64,000 bases of DNA, taken from NCBI RefSeq assembly GCF_026891035.1, contig NZ_JAPTGG010000011.1, positions 1 to 64,000 of the forward strand, read 5' to 3'. This document shows positions 1 through 9,048 of this stretch, one piece after another. Origin of the DNA: Dasania phycosphaerae. Its GTDB lineage: Bacteria; Pseudomonadota; Gammaproteobacteria; Pseudomonadales; Dasaniaceae. Each line of letters opens with the position of its first letter. The first letter of the stretch is position 1. The translations under genes and the position numbers were made by a program. The notes under the pieces were generated by a model that ran no database searches, had not been told where the DNA came from, and saw nothing but the letters and a program-made list of their open reading frames with translations.

Positions 1-126
1 AGGCAAGAGGCAAGAGGCAAGAGGCAAGAGGCAAGAGGCAAGAGGCAAGAGGCAAGAGGCAAGAGGCAAGAGGCAAGAGGCAAGAGGCAAGAGGCAAGAG
101 GCAAGAGGCAAGAGGCAAGAGGCAAG
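1..126. repeat. Heptamer tandem array, AGGCAAG x18
   Basis: Eighteen perfect tandem copies of a 7-bp unit (AGGCAAG, equally read as GAGGCAA) run from the first base, so the array may start outside the window. It lies upstream of the Wzi-like gene. The unit fits the wider heptad consensus GNNGYAA seen at several other intergenic places here, such as the GCTGTAA array after the SLBB gene. Perfect identity implies recent expansion by slippage. No coding role is seen. Confidence 0.97.
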
Positions 127-171
127 AAATTTTTGAACTTGGGCTGCCCCCAAGTCAAGTCCTTTAATCCT

Positions 172-225
172 TTTCTTAAAACTTACCGCTTGTAGCTTGC
201 AGCTCAGCCCTACAGGCTGACAATC
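172..225. repeat. Degenerate heptad tract plus palindrome
   Basis: Read on the minus strand, this is a short palindrome (CAGCC, 4-nt loop, GGGCTG) followed by degraded heptads of the GNNGYAA type. The same layout recurs near 4.4, 7.2, 18.4, 18.6, 28.3 and 58.4 kb. It lies in the roughly 180-base gap before the Wzi-like gene, where I see no gene. Confidence 0.5.
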
Positions 226-307
226 CCCAAGGAAATATGTAACAATCCGCGCCTAGGATGTTAGGGCCCGCCTGACAAACAATAATAAATAGGTAGTACG
301 CGCTTAC

Positions 308-1792
308 ATGCTAAAACGCTTTGCAACTTTTTCGTGCTGGCTATTGGCTAGCAGCCTGATCACTGGGCAGGCTATTGCTGGCCCATGGATAGATGCAGGT
401 GATGCCCGCCTGCGCCATCATATACAAGTGCTCGCCGACCAAGGCATTATCACCGCACCTATCACCACCTGGCCGCTGATGTGGGCCAGTATCAGTAGTG
501 ACATTAGCAAAGCCCGGGCTCAGCAATTAGACGAGCAAACCTTTTGGTCGCTGAAGTACGTGAAGTTTGCCTACCAGCAGCAAACCCGTAGCCTTAATAT
601 TAACGCCAGCGCCACCCTGCGCAGCGACGTCAACCCATTAACCACCTTTGCTAACAATCAGCGCGAAAGCGACAGCACTAACGCGCAAATTGATTGGCTG
701 GGCGACCGCTTTGCCGCACGCATAAACGCTAGCTACAGTAGCGACCCGCTGGATGGCGATGAGTTAAGGGCCGACGGCTCTTATTTAGCAGTAACACTGG
801 GCAACTGGGCACTATCGGCAGGCAGCATAGATCGCTGGTGGGGGCCGGGCTGGCAAAACAGTTTAATACTCTCGCACAATGCCCGCCCCGTACCGGGCCT
901 AGCCCTGCAACGCAGCAGCGCCAGCGCTTTTGAAACCCCTTGGCTATCATGGCTGGGGCCTTGGCAGCTAGTCGCCTTTGGCGGCCAGTTAGAATCCGAG
1001 CGCCATGTGCCCGATGCCAAATTAGTGGGCGCCCGCTTTAGCTTTAAGCCCAGCGCGCACTGGGAGATAGGCTTAAGCCGTACGGCCCAATGGGGCGGTG
1101 AAGGTAGGCCGCAGGATTGGGATACTTTTAAAAATTTAGTGCTGGGTAAGGATAATGGTGGCAGCGATGGCATAGACGCCGATAAGTCTAATGAACCAGG
1201 CAATCAGCTAGGCGGCATAGATATACGCTACAACTTTAGCTGGAGCCAATATAACAACGCAGCTTACATACAATTTGTAGGCGAAGATGAGGCCGGCGGC
1301 ATGCCTTCACGCGGCATGCTACAAGCAGGGTTGGAAACCAGCTTTCTAATGTGGGATACACAACATCGCCTGGTGCTGGAAGCCATGGAAACCACCCTGA
1401 ATTCACACAGCGACCCTATTTACAACAGCGCTTACGAACATAGCATCTATCAAACGGGATACCGTTATAAGCAACGTCCGTTAGCTGCCGCTACTGATAA
1501 CGATACACGTGCCCTAGCGCTCAGTGGCCAACACTACTTTAGCAATGGCCACCAATTACAGTGGACAGCCGCGTATATGGATATCAATCAAGATAATGTA
1601 ACCAGAGGATTTCCCGGCGGCAGCGTATTCGGCACCGGCGCAGACACCACCTATCTCACCGCCAGCTACGCCCTGCCACTGAGCAAGCATTGGCTGGCTG
1701 AAGTAGGGGTAAACTTCAGCACAGAGACACTGGTATATAACAATGAAGTATTAGATGACGGTGGCTACCTGGCATTACGATTTAAATATTAG
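308..1792 (+). CDS. Capsule assembly Wzi-like outer-membrane protein
   Basis: A 494-residue protein with a cleavable signal peptide (charged MLKR start, hydrophobic stretch, likely cut after residue 24, AIA|GPW). The rest is rich in alternating aromatic and polar strands and ends in an aromatic, outer-membrane-barrel-type C-terminus (ALRFKY). The early 'RHHIQVLADQGII' region and the size fit the Wzi/capsule-assembly family, whose Escherichia coli member is a beta-barrel lectin anchoring group 1 capsule. It is followed after 114 bases by the SLBB export gene and then a Wzz-like gene, which supports a polysaccharide surface-assembly role. No strong ribosome-binding site is visible before the ATG. 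The alternative is another OprB/porin-like barrel of polysaccharide loci. Confidence 0.8.
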   Translation: MLKRFATFSCWLLASSLITGQAIAGPWIDAGDARLRHHIQVLADQGIITAPITTWPLMWASISSDISKARAQQLDEQTFWSLKYVKFAYQQQTRSLNINASATLRSDVNPLTTFANNQRESDSTNAQIDWLGDRFAARINASYSSDPLDGDELRADGSYLAVTLGNWALSAGSIDRWWGPGWQNSLILSHNARPVPGLALQRSSASAFETPWLSWLGPWQLVAFGGQLESERHVPDAKLVGARFSFKPSAHWEIGLSRTAQWGGEGRPQDWDTFKNLVLGKDNGGSDGIDADKSNEPGNQLGGIDIRYNFSWSQYNNAAYIQFVGEDEAGGMPSRGMLQAGLETSFLMWDTQHRLVLEAMETTLNSHSDPIYNSAYEHSIYQTGYRYKQRPLAAATDNDTRALALSGQHYFSNGHQLQWTAAYMDINQDNVTRGFPGGSVFGTGADTTYLTASYALPLSKHWLAEVGVNFSTETLVYNNEVLDDGGYLALRFKY

Positions 1793-1906
1793 ACCAGCTG
1801 CTACTCTCTAGTTAACAGCCGCTAGAGACTAGGAACTAGCGACTATCTTTATCTATTACTCTATGATTAAAAACATATTCCATCACCACACTAAAATAAT
1901 GACACT

Positions 1907-4387
1907 ATGAACCTACATTTTTCAGCGCTAATCAAAACCATCACCCTTGCGGCGGCGCTAGTTACTGCCACCTTGACTGCCACAGCCACCATGGCTGTTA
2001 CCCCCAGTGCGGCCCAAATTCAACAATTTAAAAACTTGCCACCCGCACAGCAGCAGGCACTGGCCAAGCAATATGGCATCAACCTTAGTGACTTAGGCAT
2101 TAGTAATACCCTGCCGCAACCTAGCTTTGAACAAAGCTACAACGCCAACTTACAAGCCAGCACTGGCCCAGAAATACCTGAGGCAAATAGCCCTGCTCAC
2201 GCCAGCACCACCTTAGACCAAGCCTTGCTCAACGAACCAGCACTACAACCTTTCGGCTACGACCTGTTTGATAACAACCCCTTAGGCTTGGCACCCGCCG
2301 CAGATATCCCCATCCCCGACAACTATGTGATGGGCCCCGGCGATAATTTAGTGGTACAACTGTACGGCAAAGAAAACGGCAGCTATGCCCTCACGATCAA
2401 CCGTGAAGGTGATATTCAATTTCCAGAAATAGGCCCCATCTCTATCGCGGGGTTAAGCTTTACCGAGGCTAAAAAATTATTACAGCAAACGGTAGAGCAG
2501 CAAATGATAGGGGTGCGCATCTCTACCACCATGGGTAGCTTGCGCTCTATACGCGTATTTATTTTAGGCGACGCCCGCAACCCCGGCTCTTATACGGTAA
2601 GCTCATTAGCCACCATGACTAACGCGCTACTGCTCAGTGGCGGCGTTGAAACCATAGGCAGCCTGCGCAATATACAACTTAAGCGCCAAGGCAAAATCGT
2701 TACCACCTTAGACCTTTACGACTTACTGTTGCACGGCGATACCTCTAAAGATGCCCGCCTACTACCTGGTGATGTTATTTTTATCCCGCCGGTGGGTAAA
2801 ACCGTAGGCGTAGAAGGCGAGGTGCGCCGCCCCGCTCTTTATGAACTAAAAAACGAAACCACCGCGCAACAAGCCATACAACTAGCTGGTGGTTTTTTAC
2901 CCACCGCCTACCCACAGGCCTCACGTATAGAGCGCATAAACCAATTGGGCAGCCGCACCATATTGGACGTTAACCTTGAGCAAAGCCAAGGCCTACAAAC
3001 CCGCCTACGCGACGCCGATGTGCTACAGGTATTTTCAGTACTAGAAACGGTAGAAGATGTGGTGATGGTGGAAGGCCATATCAAACGCCCTGGCGGCTTC
3101 GCCTTTAAAACAGGCCAACGCTTTACCGATATTGTGCGCAGCGTTCACGACTTATTACCCAACCCCGATTTAAACGCTGCCCTAATTATTCGCGAACAGC
3201 AACCCACCCGCCAAATCACCACCTTGCTGTTCAGCCCAGCTAAAGCCTTTGCCCAGCCCACCAGTGATGCCAACCCCAAGTTACAAGCCCGCGACAAACT
3301 AGTATTTTTTAACTACCAGGATAACAGAACAGAATTATTAGCCGACACCGTTAAACAACTCAACCTACAAGCCAACAACCTGCAACGCCGCCAAGTCACT
3401 ACCATTAACGGCAGTGTACGCTTCCCCGGTATCTACCCCCTCACTGTAGGCATGAACGCTCAAGACTTAATTACCTTAGCTGGCGGTTTAAGCGACAGGG
3501 CCTATAGCATAGAAGCGGAAATCACGCGCTACCAATTTAGCGACAGCCAACAACAAAGCATTATGCACCTCACGGTAGACCTGACCCAACCGGCCGCCAC
3601 AGCTTTAATTGCCGAAGATTATTTACGCATTAAGCACATGCCTAATTGGGTGGGCACCGAAACCGTTACCATAGAGGGCGAAGTCGCCTTCCCCGGCACC
3701 TATACCATTCAACGGGGTGAAACCCTGTCACAGGTTATAAAACGAGCTGGTGGCTTAAATGAATACGCCTTTGTTAATGCCGCTGTCTTTACCCGCGAGC
3801 AATTACGCATTAATGAAGCCTCTCGCTTAAAAGAATTAGAAGCCAAGTTAGAGGCCGACATAGCCAACAGTAATATAGAAGCACAAAACTCTAATGAAAA
3901 AACAGCACTTGAAGATGCTGAACAATTGTTAGACAAATTGCAAAACAGCAAAGCCACCGGCCGCATGGTAATCGACCTGGCACAGATTATGGCCCAGCCC
4001 GACATTAGCGACGTAATTCTAAAAAACGGCGACAAACTCACCGTGCCCCGCTATAGGCAAGCCGTAACCGTAATAGGCGAAGTACAATTTGCCACCTCAC
4101 ACATATACGCTAAAGACCTAAACGTAGAAGACTATATAGCCAGTAGCGGCAACACCACACAAAAAGCTGATGAAGACAGAATCTACATCGTAAAAGCCAA
4201 CGGCAGCGTGTTTTTGCCCAGTAGCTCCAGCTGGTTTAGCCATAACAAAAATAATGGGGTAGAGCCTGGTGATACCATAGTTGTACCTTACGATTCCGAT
4301 AGAATGAAGCCGCTGCCTTTCTGGAGCACCGTGTCACAAATCTTCTATCAGATTGCCTTAGGTGCAGCAGCGGTTAATAGTTTTTAA
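1907..4387 (+). CDS. Polysaccharide export protein with repeated SLBB domains (Wza-like)
   Basis: An 826-residue periplasmic/outer-membrane polysaccharide export protein. It has an N-terminal signal segment without a lipobox cysteine, then a Gln/Pro-rich linker. A poly-export domain begins near residue 138 ('YVMGPGDNLVVQLYG'). Several SLBB-type repeats follow, each opening with V.(V/I).G.V..PG.Y (near residues 300, 390, 500, 590 and 715). A Lys/Glu-rich coiled coil of about 50 residues (roughly 640-690) is inserted before the last one. A hydrophobic segment ends the protein. It is much longer than E. coli Wza (about 380 residues), as in many marine gammaproteobacterial EPS loci. It would form the export channel with the Wzz-like partner downstream. 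Confidence 0.88.
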   Translation: MNLHFSALIKTITLAAALVTATLTATATMAVTPSAAQIQQFKNLPPAQQQALAKQYGINLSDLGISNTLPQPSFEQSYNANLQASTGPEIPEANSPAHASTTLDQALLNEPALQPFGYDLFDNNPLGLAPAADIPIPDNYVMGPGDNLVVQLYGKENGSYALTINREGDIQFPEIGPISIAGLSFTEAKKLLQQTVEQQMIGVRISTTMGSLRSIRVFILGDARNPGSYTVSSLATMTNALLLSGGVETIGSLRNIQLKRQGKIVTTLDLYDLLLHGDTSKDARLLPGDVIFIPPVGKTVGVEGEVRRPALYELKNETTAQQAIQLAGGFLPTAYPQASRIERINQLGSRTILDVNLEQSQGLQTRLRDADVLQVFSVLETVEDVVMVEGHIKRPGGFAFKTGQRFTDIVRSVHDLLPNPDLNAALIIREQQPTRQITTLLFSPAKAFAQPTSDANPKLQARDKLVFFNYQDNRTELLADTVKQLNLQANNLQRRQVTTINGSVRFPGIYPLTVGMNAQDLITLAGGLSDRAYSIEAEITRYQFSDSQQQSIMHLTVDLTQPAATALIAEDYLRIKHMPNWVGTETVTIEGEVAFPGTYTIQRGETLSQVIKRAGGLNEYAFVNAAVFTREQLRINEASRLKELEAKLEADIANSNIEAQNSNEKTALEDAEQLLDKLQNSKATGRMVIDLAQIMAQPDISDVILKNGDKLTVPRYRQAVTVIGEVQFATSHIYAKDLNVEDYIASSGNTTQKADEDRIYIVKANGSVFLPSSSSWFSHNKNNGVEPGDTIVVPYDSDRMKPLPFWSTVSQIFYQIALGAAAVNSF

Positions 4388-4452
4388 GCTCACCTTGTGA
4401 GCAGCTGTAAGCTGTAAGCTGTAAGCTGTAAGCTGTAAGCTGTAAGCTGTAA
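4388..4452. repeat. Palindrome plus GCTGTAA x7 heptamer array
   Basis: Starting one base after the SLBB-gene stop codon is a perfect 6-bp palindrome (GCTCAC, loop CTT, GTGAGC at 4388-4402). It is followed directly by seven perfect copies of GCTGTAA (4404-4452). This is the cleanest example of the palindrome-plus-heptad element in the window. The hairpin could act at the 3' end of the message, but it lacks a U-tract. Confidence 0.93.
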
Positions 4453-4462
4453 AAACACTGTC

Positions 4463-4483
4463 ATCCCGGACTTGATCCGGGAT
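4463..4483. repeat. Palindromic intergenic element ATCCCGGA/TCCGGGAT
   Basis: A perfect 8-5-8 inverted repeat, ATCCCGGA-CTTGA-TCCGGGAT, preceded by GTC. A sister form, ATCCCAAA-TCAAG-TTTGGGAT, recurs four times near 62.3-62.7 kb. Its stem changes are compensatory and its loop is the reverse complement of this one, so both belong to one dispersed family. Confidence 0.8.
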
Positions 4484-4579
4484 CCAGCAAAAACAACGCA
4501 TGTACTAAATAGCTACAAGCCCAAGCATGACTAACTTAAAGCTTAATATCTAGAGCTGCGGCAAAGCCGCTTTAAAATT

Positions 4580-5566
4580 ATGACAACAAAAGAAAACAAC
4601 AGACCGCCATCTTCACCTCAAAACTTGCAACCTATCTATTTAATGCAGCCAGATAATCACAGCTATGATGATGAAATAGATCTGCGCGAATTGTGGGTGG
4701 CTGTCTGGCAGGGAAAAATGACCATTATTGCTATTACCTGCATATTCGCAGTTGCTTCTGTCATTTTTGCAATTATGCAACCGAATCTATATAAATCAGA
4801 AGCCTTGTTAGCTCCAGCGGCAGAATCACAAGGCCAAGGTCTATCTGCTTTAGCGGGGCAATTTGGAAGTTTGGCCAGCCTAGCCGGCATTAATTTAAAA
4901 AACGGAAGCAGCGATCAAACTGCAATTGCCTTGGAAATATTAAAATCACGCACCTTTATTAAAGAGTTTATTCAGAAACATGAGATATTACCCACGCTCA
5001 TGGCGACTAAAGGCTGGAACCAGAAAAACGACCAACTAATTTTCGATAACAAGATTTACAACTCACAGACTAAAACATGGCTCAGAGAGGTAACGCCACC
5101 TAAACAAGCTAAACCCTCTGATTTCGAAGCCTATAACGCCTTTTCTAAAATACTCCACGTTTCGCAAGATAAAACTAGCGGCTTAGTAACCATAGGTATT
5201 TTGTTTTACTCACCCAGCACGGCCAAACAATGGGTAGACTGGCTAATTGAAGATTTAAATAGCTATATGCGCAGGCAAGACTATAACGAAGCCACACTCA
5301 CCTTAGCCTACCTCAATGAACAGCTTAAAAGCACGGCTATTGCAGGCATGCAAAATATTTTTTACCAACTGATCGAAGAACAAACAAAAACCATTATGCT
5401 ATCAAAGGTACGTCAAGACTACATATTGAAAACTATAGACCAAGCTATCAGCCCTGAAGAAAAAGCAAAGCCTAAGCGAGCTCTAATATGTGTATTAGGC
5501 ACATTATTAGGTGGCATGCTCTCCATTACGATAGTTTTGACTCGTCACTTTTGCCGTAAGCATTAA
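4580..5566 (+). CDS. Chain-length determinant (Wzz/PCP-type) inner-membrane protein
   Basis: A 328-residue protein with the two-membrane-helix layout of polysaccharide co-polymerases. There is a short cytoplasmic N-terminus with an acidic 'DDEIDLRELW' motif, a first TM helix at about residues 50-72 ending before 'YKSEALLAPA', a long periplasmic alpha-helical region, and a second TM helix near 295-318. The 'EEKAKPKRALI' just before TM2 matches the usual Pro-rich entry. There is no C-terminal kinase domain, so it is a Wzz-type rather than a full Wzc-type protein. It would set polymer length and dock with the upstream SLBB exporter. The 192-base gap before it holds repeats. Confidence 0.87.
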   Translation: MTTKENNRPPSSPQNLQPIYLMQPDNHSYDDEIDLRELWVAVWQGKMTIIAITCIFAVASVIFAIMQPNLYKSEALLAPAAESQGQGLSALAGQFGSLASLAGINLKNGSSDQTAIALEILKSRTFIKEFIQKHEILPTLMATKGWNQKNDQLIFDNKIYNSQTKTWLREVTPPKQAKPSDFEAYNAFSKILHVSQDKTSGLVTIGILFYSPSTAKQWVDWLIEDLNSYMRRQDYNEATLTLAYLNEQLKSTAIAGMQNIFYQLIEEQTKTIMLSKVRQDYILKTIDQAISPEEKAKPKRALICVLGTLLGGMLSITIVLTRHFCRKH

Positions 5567-5743
5567 CGGCCCGGCTTTATCGAAATAACAATCCTAGCTT
5601 TTTACCCTTGAAAACCATATTGCATTAAAAGATCACGATAAAAGCAGCTAACTATTCAGTACTCTTATAAGGCTAAAACACATTAACTGAAACCAGTCCT
5701 TTCCTTAGAAGTAAAGATTGTAGCACTTAGAGTTTATTGTTTA

Positions 5744-7150
5744 TTAACTCCTTCCATAATTATCTTCCAAACGCACAATATCGTCCTCACCCAAATAGGA
5801 ACCTGATTGCACCTCAATTAACTCTAAAGGTACTTTGCCAGGATTTTCTAACGCATGCACTTCGCCAATGGCTATATAGGTAGACTCGTTTTCAGCCACT
5901 AAAAATGTTTTATCACCTTTGGTGACCTTTGCCGTGCCCGATACTACCACCCAGTGCTCTGCGCGGTGATGGTGCATTTGCACGCTAAGTTTGGCGCCTG
6001 GGTTGACGGTAATACGTTTGACTTGATGGCGGTGCCCTGCATCGACGGAGTCATACATACCCCAAGGCCTATACACCTGCCTGTGGATTGTTGCTTCGCT
6101 ACGCTTTTGCGCTTTAAGCTTGCTTACTATGTTTTTTACATCTTGTACTTTATCTTTGGCTGCCACTAACAGGGCATCTTTAGTGTCAACAATTACGATA
6201 TTATCTAAGCCTATAGTGGTAACTAAGCGCTCACCACCTTGTATTAGGCAATTGTGACTTTCTTCAAGAATGGCATCGCCTTTTACCACATTATCGTTAC
6301 TGTCTTTTTCACCGACTTCCCATAGAGCCGACCAAGCGCCTATATCATTCCAGCCCGCATCTAAGGGCAGCACTACCGCTTCTGTGGTTTTTTCCATTAC
6401 CGCATAGTCTATAGAATCTTCTGGGCAGGCTAAAAAAGCCTGACTATCTATGCGAATAAAATCTAAATCTTTGGCGGTGTTTTTTAATGAGGCAGTACAA
6501 GCTTGTGCGATATCAGGCCGATGTTGATTAAGCTCTTGTAAATAACGGCTGGCTTTAAACAAAAACATACCGCTATTCCAATAGTAGTTACCGCTATCGA
6601 CATATTGTTCAGCTGTGGCTTGGTCGGGTTTTTCTACAAAGCTATCAACGCTAAAACAATTTTCAGTTTCGACACCGCGTTTAATATATCCGTAGCCGGT
6701 ATGGGCACTGTTTGGAACTATGCCAAAGGTTACCATTTTGCCTTGCTCGGCTAGTGGTATGGCTTTTTGGATAGCACTAATAAATGCCGATTCATTCTCA
6801 ATAATATGATCAGCGGCTAGCACCAATAATAAAGGATCGCTATCCACGTGTTGCTGCTGTGACACTTCTGCCGCCAAGGCAATTGCTGGTGCGGTGTTGC
6901 GCCCCTCGGGCTCTAATATGATAGGCCCCAACTCATTGATAGCCCGTAGCTGCTCTGCCACTATAAAACGATGCTCTTCATTACAGATCGTAACAGGCGC
7001 TGTTGTTTCTATAGCCGACAAACGCTTAATCGTTGCCTGCAACATGCTGTGCTCGCCATACAAGTTCAAAAACTGCTTAGGATGTAAGGCACGAGATAGA
7101 GGCCATAACCGTGTACCCGACCCCCCAGCCATCACTACTGGGATAAGCAT
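5744..7150 (-). CDS. manC: Mannose-1-phosphate guanylyltransferase / mannose-6-phosphate isomerase
   Basis: A 468-residue bifunctional enzyme making GDP-mannose for polysaccharide synthesis. The N-terminal nucleotidyltransferase has the signature 'MAGGSGTRLWPLSR' with 'HPKQFL', and 'VEKP' near residue 172. The C-terminal cupin isomerase domain carries 'MHHHRAEHWVVVSGTA'. Length matches AlgA/ManC/CpsB. It is convergent with the Wzz-like gene and lies beside the capsule export genes. AlgC, encoded at 21.5 kb, would provide its mannose-1-phosphate. It could equally be named algA or cpsB. The biochemical call is secure. Confidence 0.95.
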   Translation of the reverse strand: MLIPVVMAGGSGTRLWPLSRALHPKQFLNLYGEHSMLQATIKRLSAIETTAPVTICNEEHRFIVAEQLRAINELGPIILEPEGRNTAPAIALAAEVSQQQHVDSDPLLLVLAADHIIENESAFISAIQKAIPLAEQGKMVTFGIVPNSAHTGYGYIKRGVETENCFSVDSFVEKPDQATAEQYVDSGNYYWNSGMFLFKASRYLQELNQHRPDIAQACTASLKNTAKDLDFIRIDSQAFLACPEDSIDYAVMEKTTEAVVLPLDAGWNDIGAWSALWEVGEKDSNDNVVKGDAILEESHNCLIQGGERLVTTIGLDNIVIVDTKDALLVAAKDKVQDVKNIVSKLKAQKRSEATIHRQVYRPWGMYDSVDAGHRHQVKRITVNPGAKLSVQMHHHRAEHWVVVSGTAKVTKGDKTFLVAENESTYIAIGEVHALENPGKVPLELIEVQSGSYLGEDDIVRLEDNYGRS

Positions 7151-7209
7151 GTGATTTTTCTCCTAAAAATTAAGCTACAAAGATTATTACCTTCTTCCTT
7201 ATACAGGAT

Positions 7210-7262
7210 CAGCAATTTTCTTGTCGCTTACAGCTTTAAGCTTGCAGCTGAAGCGCGTGTAA
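7210..7262. repeat. Degenerate heptad tract
   Basis: Between manC and the permease gene, the minus strand reads as degraded GNNGYAA heptads (AGCTGCAA, AGCTGTAA, GCGACAA). This matches the other intergenic tracts. No gene or clear terminator is visible here. Confidence 0.4.
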
Positions 7263-7270
7263 TGGCCTTC

Positions 7271-8998
7271 TCAAAACGGATACACCAACGGCGTTACCCA
7301 CAGCACCATAGCGCCGTACACTAATGACACTGGCAAGCCAAACTTCACAAACTCAGCCAATTTATAGTTACCCGCATTAAATACCATTAGGTTAGTTTGA
7401 TAGCCGTAGGGGCTAACAAAGCTAGCGCTGGCGCCAAAGGCGACGATCATAATAAAGGGCACGGGGCTAACGCCCAAACCTATAGCCACACTATAGGCTA
7501 TGGGGAAGCTTAATGCCGCGGCGGCATTATTGGTAATAAGTTCGGTTAATAAAACCGTAAACAAATAGATGGCAATAAACGCCCAATACACATGCACATC
7601 TAGCAGCAAGACGTGCACTGAGCTGGCCACCAAGGCTGAAACGCCGGTGTTATCCAAAGCTTTGGCTATGGTTAAGGCGCTTATCACTATTAACAGTAAA
7701 TCTAATGGCAGGCGGCGCTGTATTTCATTAATGCTAAAGGAGTTACTGACCACTACCGCCGCCAAATAAAACAGCAAGGTTTTGATTAAGCTGACATCAG
7801 TAACAATAGATATTGCAAGTGCAGCAATAAAACCCCAAATTACTAAGCGCTCGCGCCAGCCGCTAATAAAGTTTTTAGGCGAGATACCACTGAGTATAAA
7901 AAAGTTTTTACTAATGTTGGGGCGTGATGCAAAGTCACGACCAGCAGCCATGACTAAAAAGTCGCCGGCTTGTATGCGTATATTGCCCAGCTTGCCCGAT
8001 AGGCTTTGTCCTTCACGCCGTATCGCCACTACCGCCGCATCAAAGCGCGCCCTAAAGCCAGCTTCTTTTAAGGTTTGCCCTGTAATAGCGGATTCTTCTT
8101 TAACAATGGCTTCGGTGAGATTTTCACCCAGTAAACCATCTTCTTCGGCAAATAAACTCAAGCCATCAAATTGCTTTAGGCGCAGCACACTGCTGACATC
8201 ACCTGAAAAAATTAGCTTATCGCCGCCCTGCAACACAAAATCTGGCGTCACCGCGCTGACGACTTTGTGGCCGCGTATTACTTCAACCAAAAATAAGCTG
8301 TCTAAATTTCTTAGGCCGTTGGCCTCTATGCTTTTACCAATTAATTGCGAGTTTGCTTCTATCTCTGCTTCTAAAAAATAGCTGTGTACTTTTTGTTGCT
8401 CCATTTTTGTATTAGGCAGAGTGCTTAGCGTAAGCATAATCACGGCCATACAAGGCAGCAGTACCGACAAACCGATTAAACTGAAATCAAAAAAGTTAAA
8501 GCCCACACCGGTTTGATCTATTAATAAACTATTAACAATAAGGTTTGTGGATGTACCGACTAACGTTAAGGTGCCGCCCATAATAGCGGCGTAAGATAGC
8601 GGTAACAGTATGCGCGAGGGGTTAATGAGTTTATTACTTCGTACCGGCCCCAATAATGCCGCAATTACAGCGGTGTTATTGACTAATGCGGAGGAAAAAA
8701 TCGTAGCAAAAAACGTACGTATATAGGATTTAGTGACCGAGCCATTGATCAACTTGGCGGTTAACTTATGCATTGCGCTGGTGCGCTCTAAAGCAAAGGC
8801 ACTGATAATCAGCAACAGCAAGGTAACTAAACCTGGATTTACAGCATTGGCGAGTAAATCACCCACACTGACAAAAGACAGCGCCAAGCATATCAGGCAG
8901 GCAGCACCAAACACACGCTGCGGCGCCTTTTGAAATTTAATAAGACCCGCGATGGTGCCCGCAAAAAGCAGCACCATCACCCATTGTTGCCATTCCAT
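7271..8998 (-). CDS. SLC13-family permease with two RCK_C (TrkA-C) domains
   Basis: A 575-residue inner-membrane transporter. It has an N-terminal hydrophobic half with 'LVNNTAVIA' and 'GTSTNLIVNSLL', two cytoplasmic TrkA-C-like domains in the middle (about residues 215-370, each containing a G.D.L...G pattern), and a second hydrophobic half with 'ITNNAAAALSFPIAYS' and 'GYQTNLMV'. The paired NN/T and TNL motifs typify the DASS/ArsB-like fold. It is encoded 50 bases downstream of cysN in the same orientation, so sulfate uptake feeding CysDN is the likely role, and members of this family next to cys genes are usually treated as sulfate permeases. Dicarboxylate transport cannot be excluded from sequence alone. 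Confidence 0.85.
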   Translation of the reverse strand: MEWQQWVMVLLFAGTIAGLIKFQKAPQRVFGAACLICLALSFVSVGDLLANAVNPGLVTLLLLIISAFALERTSAMHKLTAKLINGSVTKSYIRTFFATIFSSALVNNTAVIAALLGPVRSNKLINPSRILLPLSYAAIMGGTLTLVGTSTNLIVNSLLIDQTGVGFNFFDFSLIGLSVLLPCMAVIMLTLSTLPNTKMEQQKVHSYFLEAEIEANSQLIGKSIEANGLRNLDSLFLVEVIRGHKVVSAVTPDFVLQGGDKLIFSGDVSSVLRLKQFDGLSLFAEEDGLLGENLTEAIVKEESAITGQTLKEAGFRARFDAAVVAIRREGQSLSGKLGNIRIQAGDFLVMAAGRDFASRPNISKNFFILSGISPKNFISGWRERLVIWGFIAALAISIVTDVSLIKTLLFYLAAVVVSNSFSINEIQRRLPLDLLLIVISALTIAKALDNTGVSALVASSVHVLLLDVHVYWAFIAIYLFTVLLTELITNNAAAALSFPIAYSVAIGLGVSPVPFIMIVAFGASASFVSPYGYQTNLMVFNAGNYKLAEFVKFGLPVSLVYGAMVLWVTPLVYPF

Positions 8999-9048
8999 AG
9001 TATTTTTATTATCTGCGTTTAGTTAATGGCCATAAAATAGTGGCCACA

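Noticed and set aside
1..126. CRISPR array at the left edge
   Set aside because: The 7-bp units are contiguous with no spacers.
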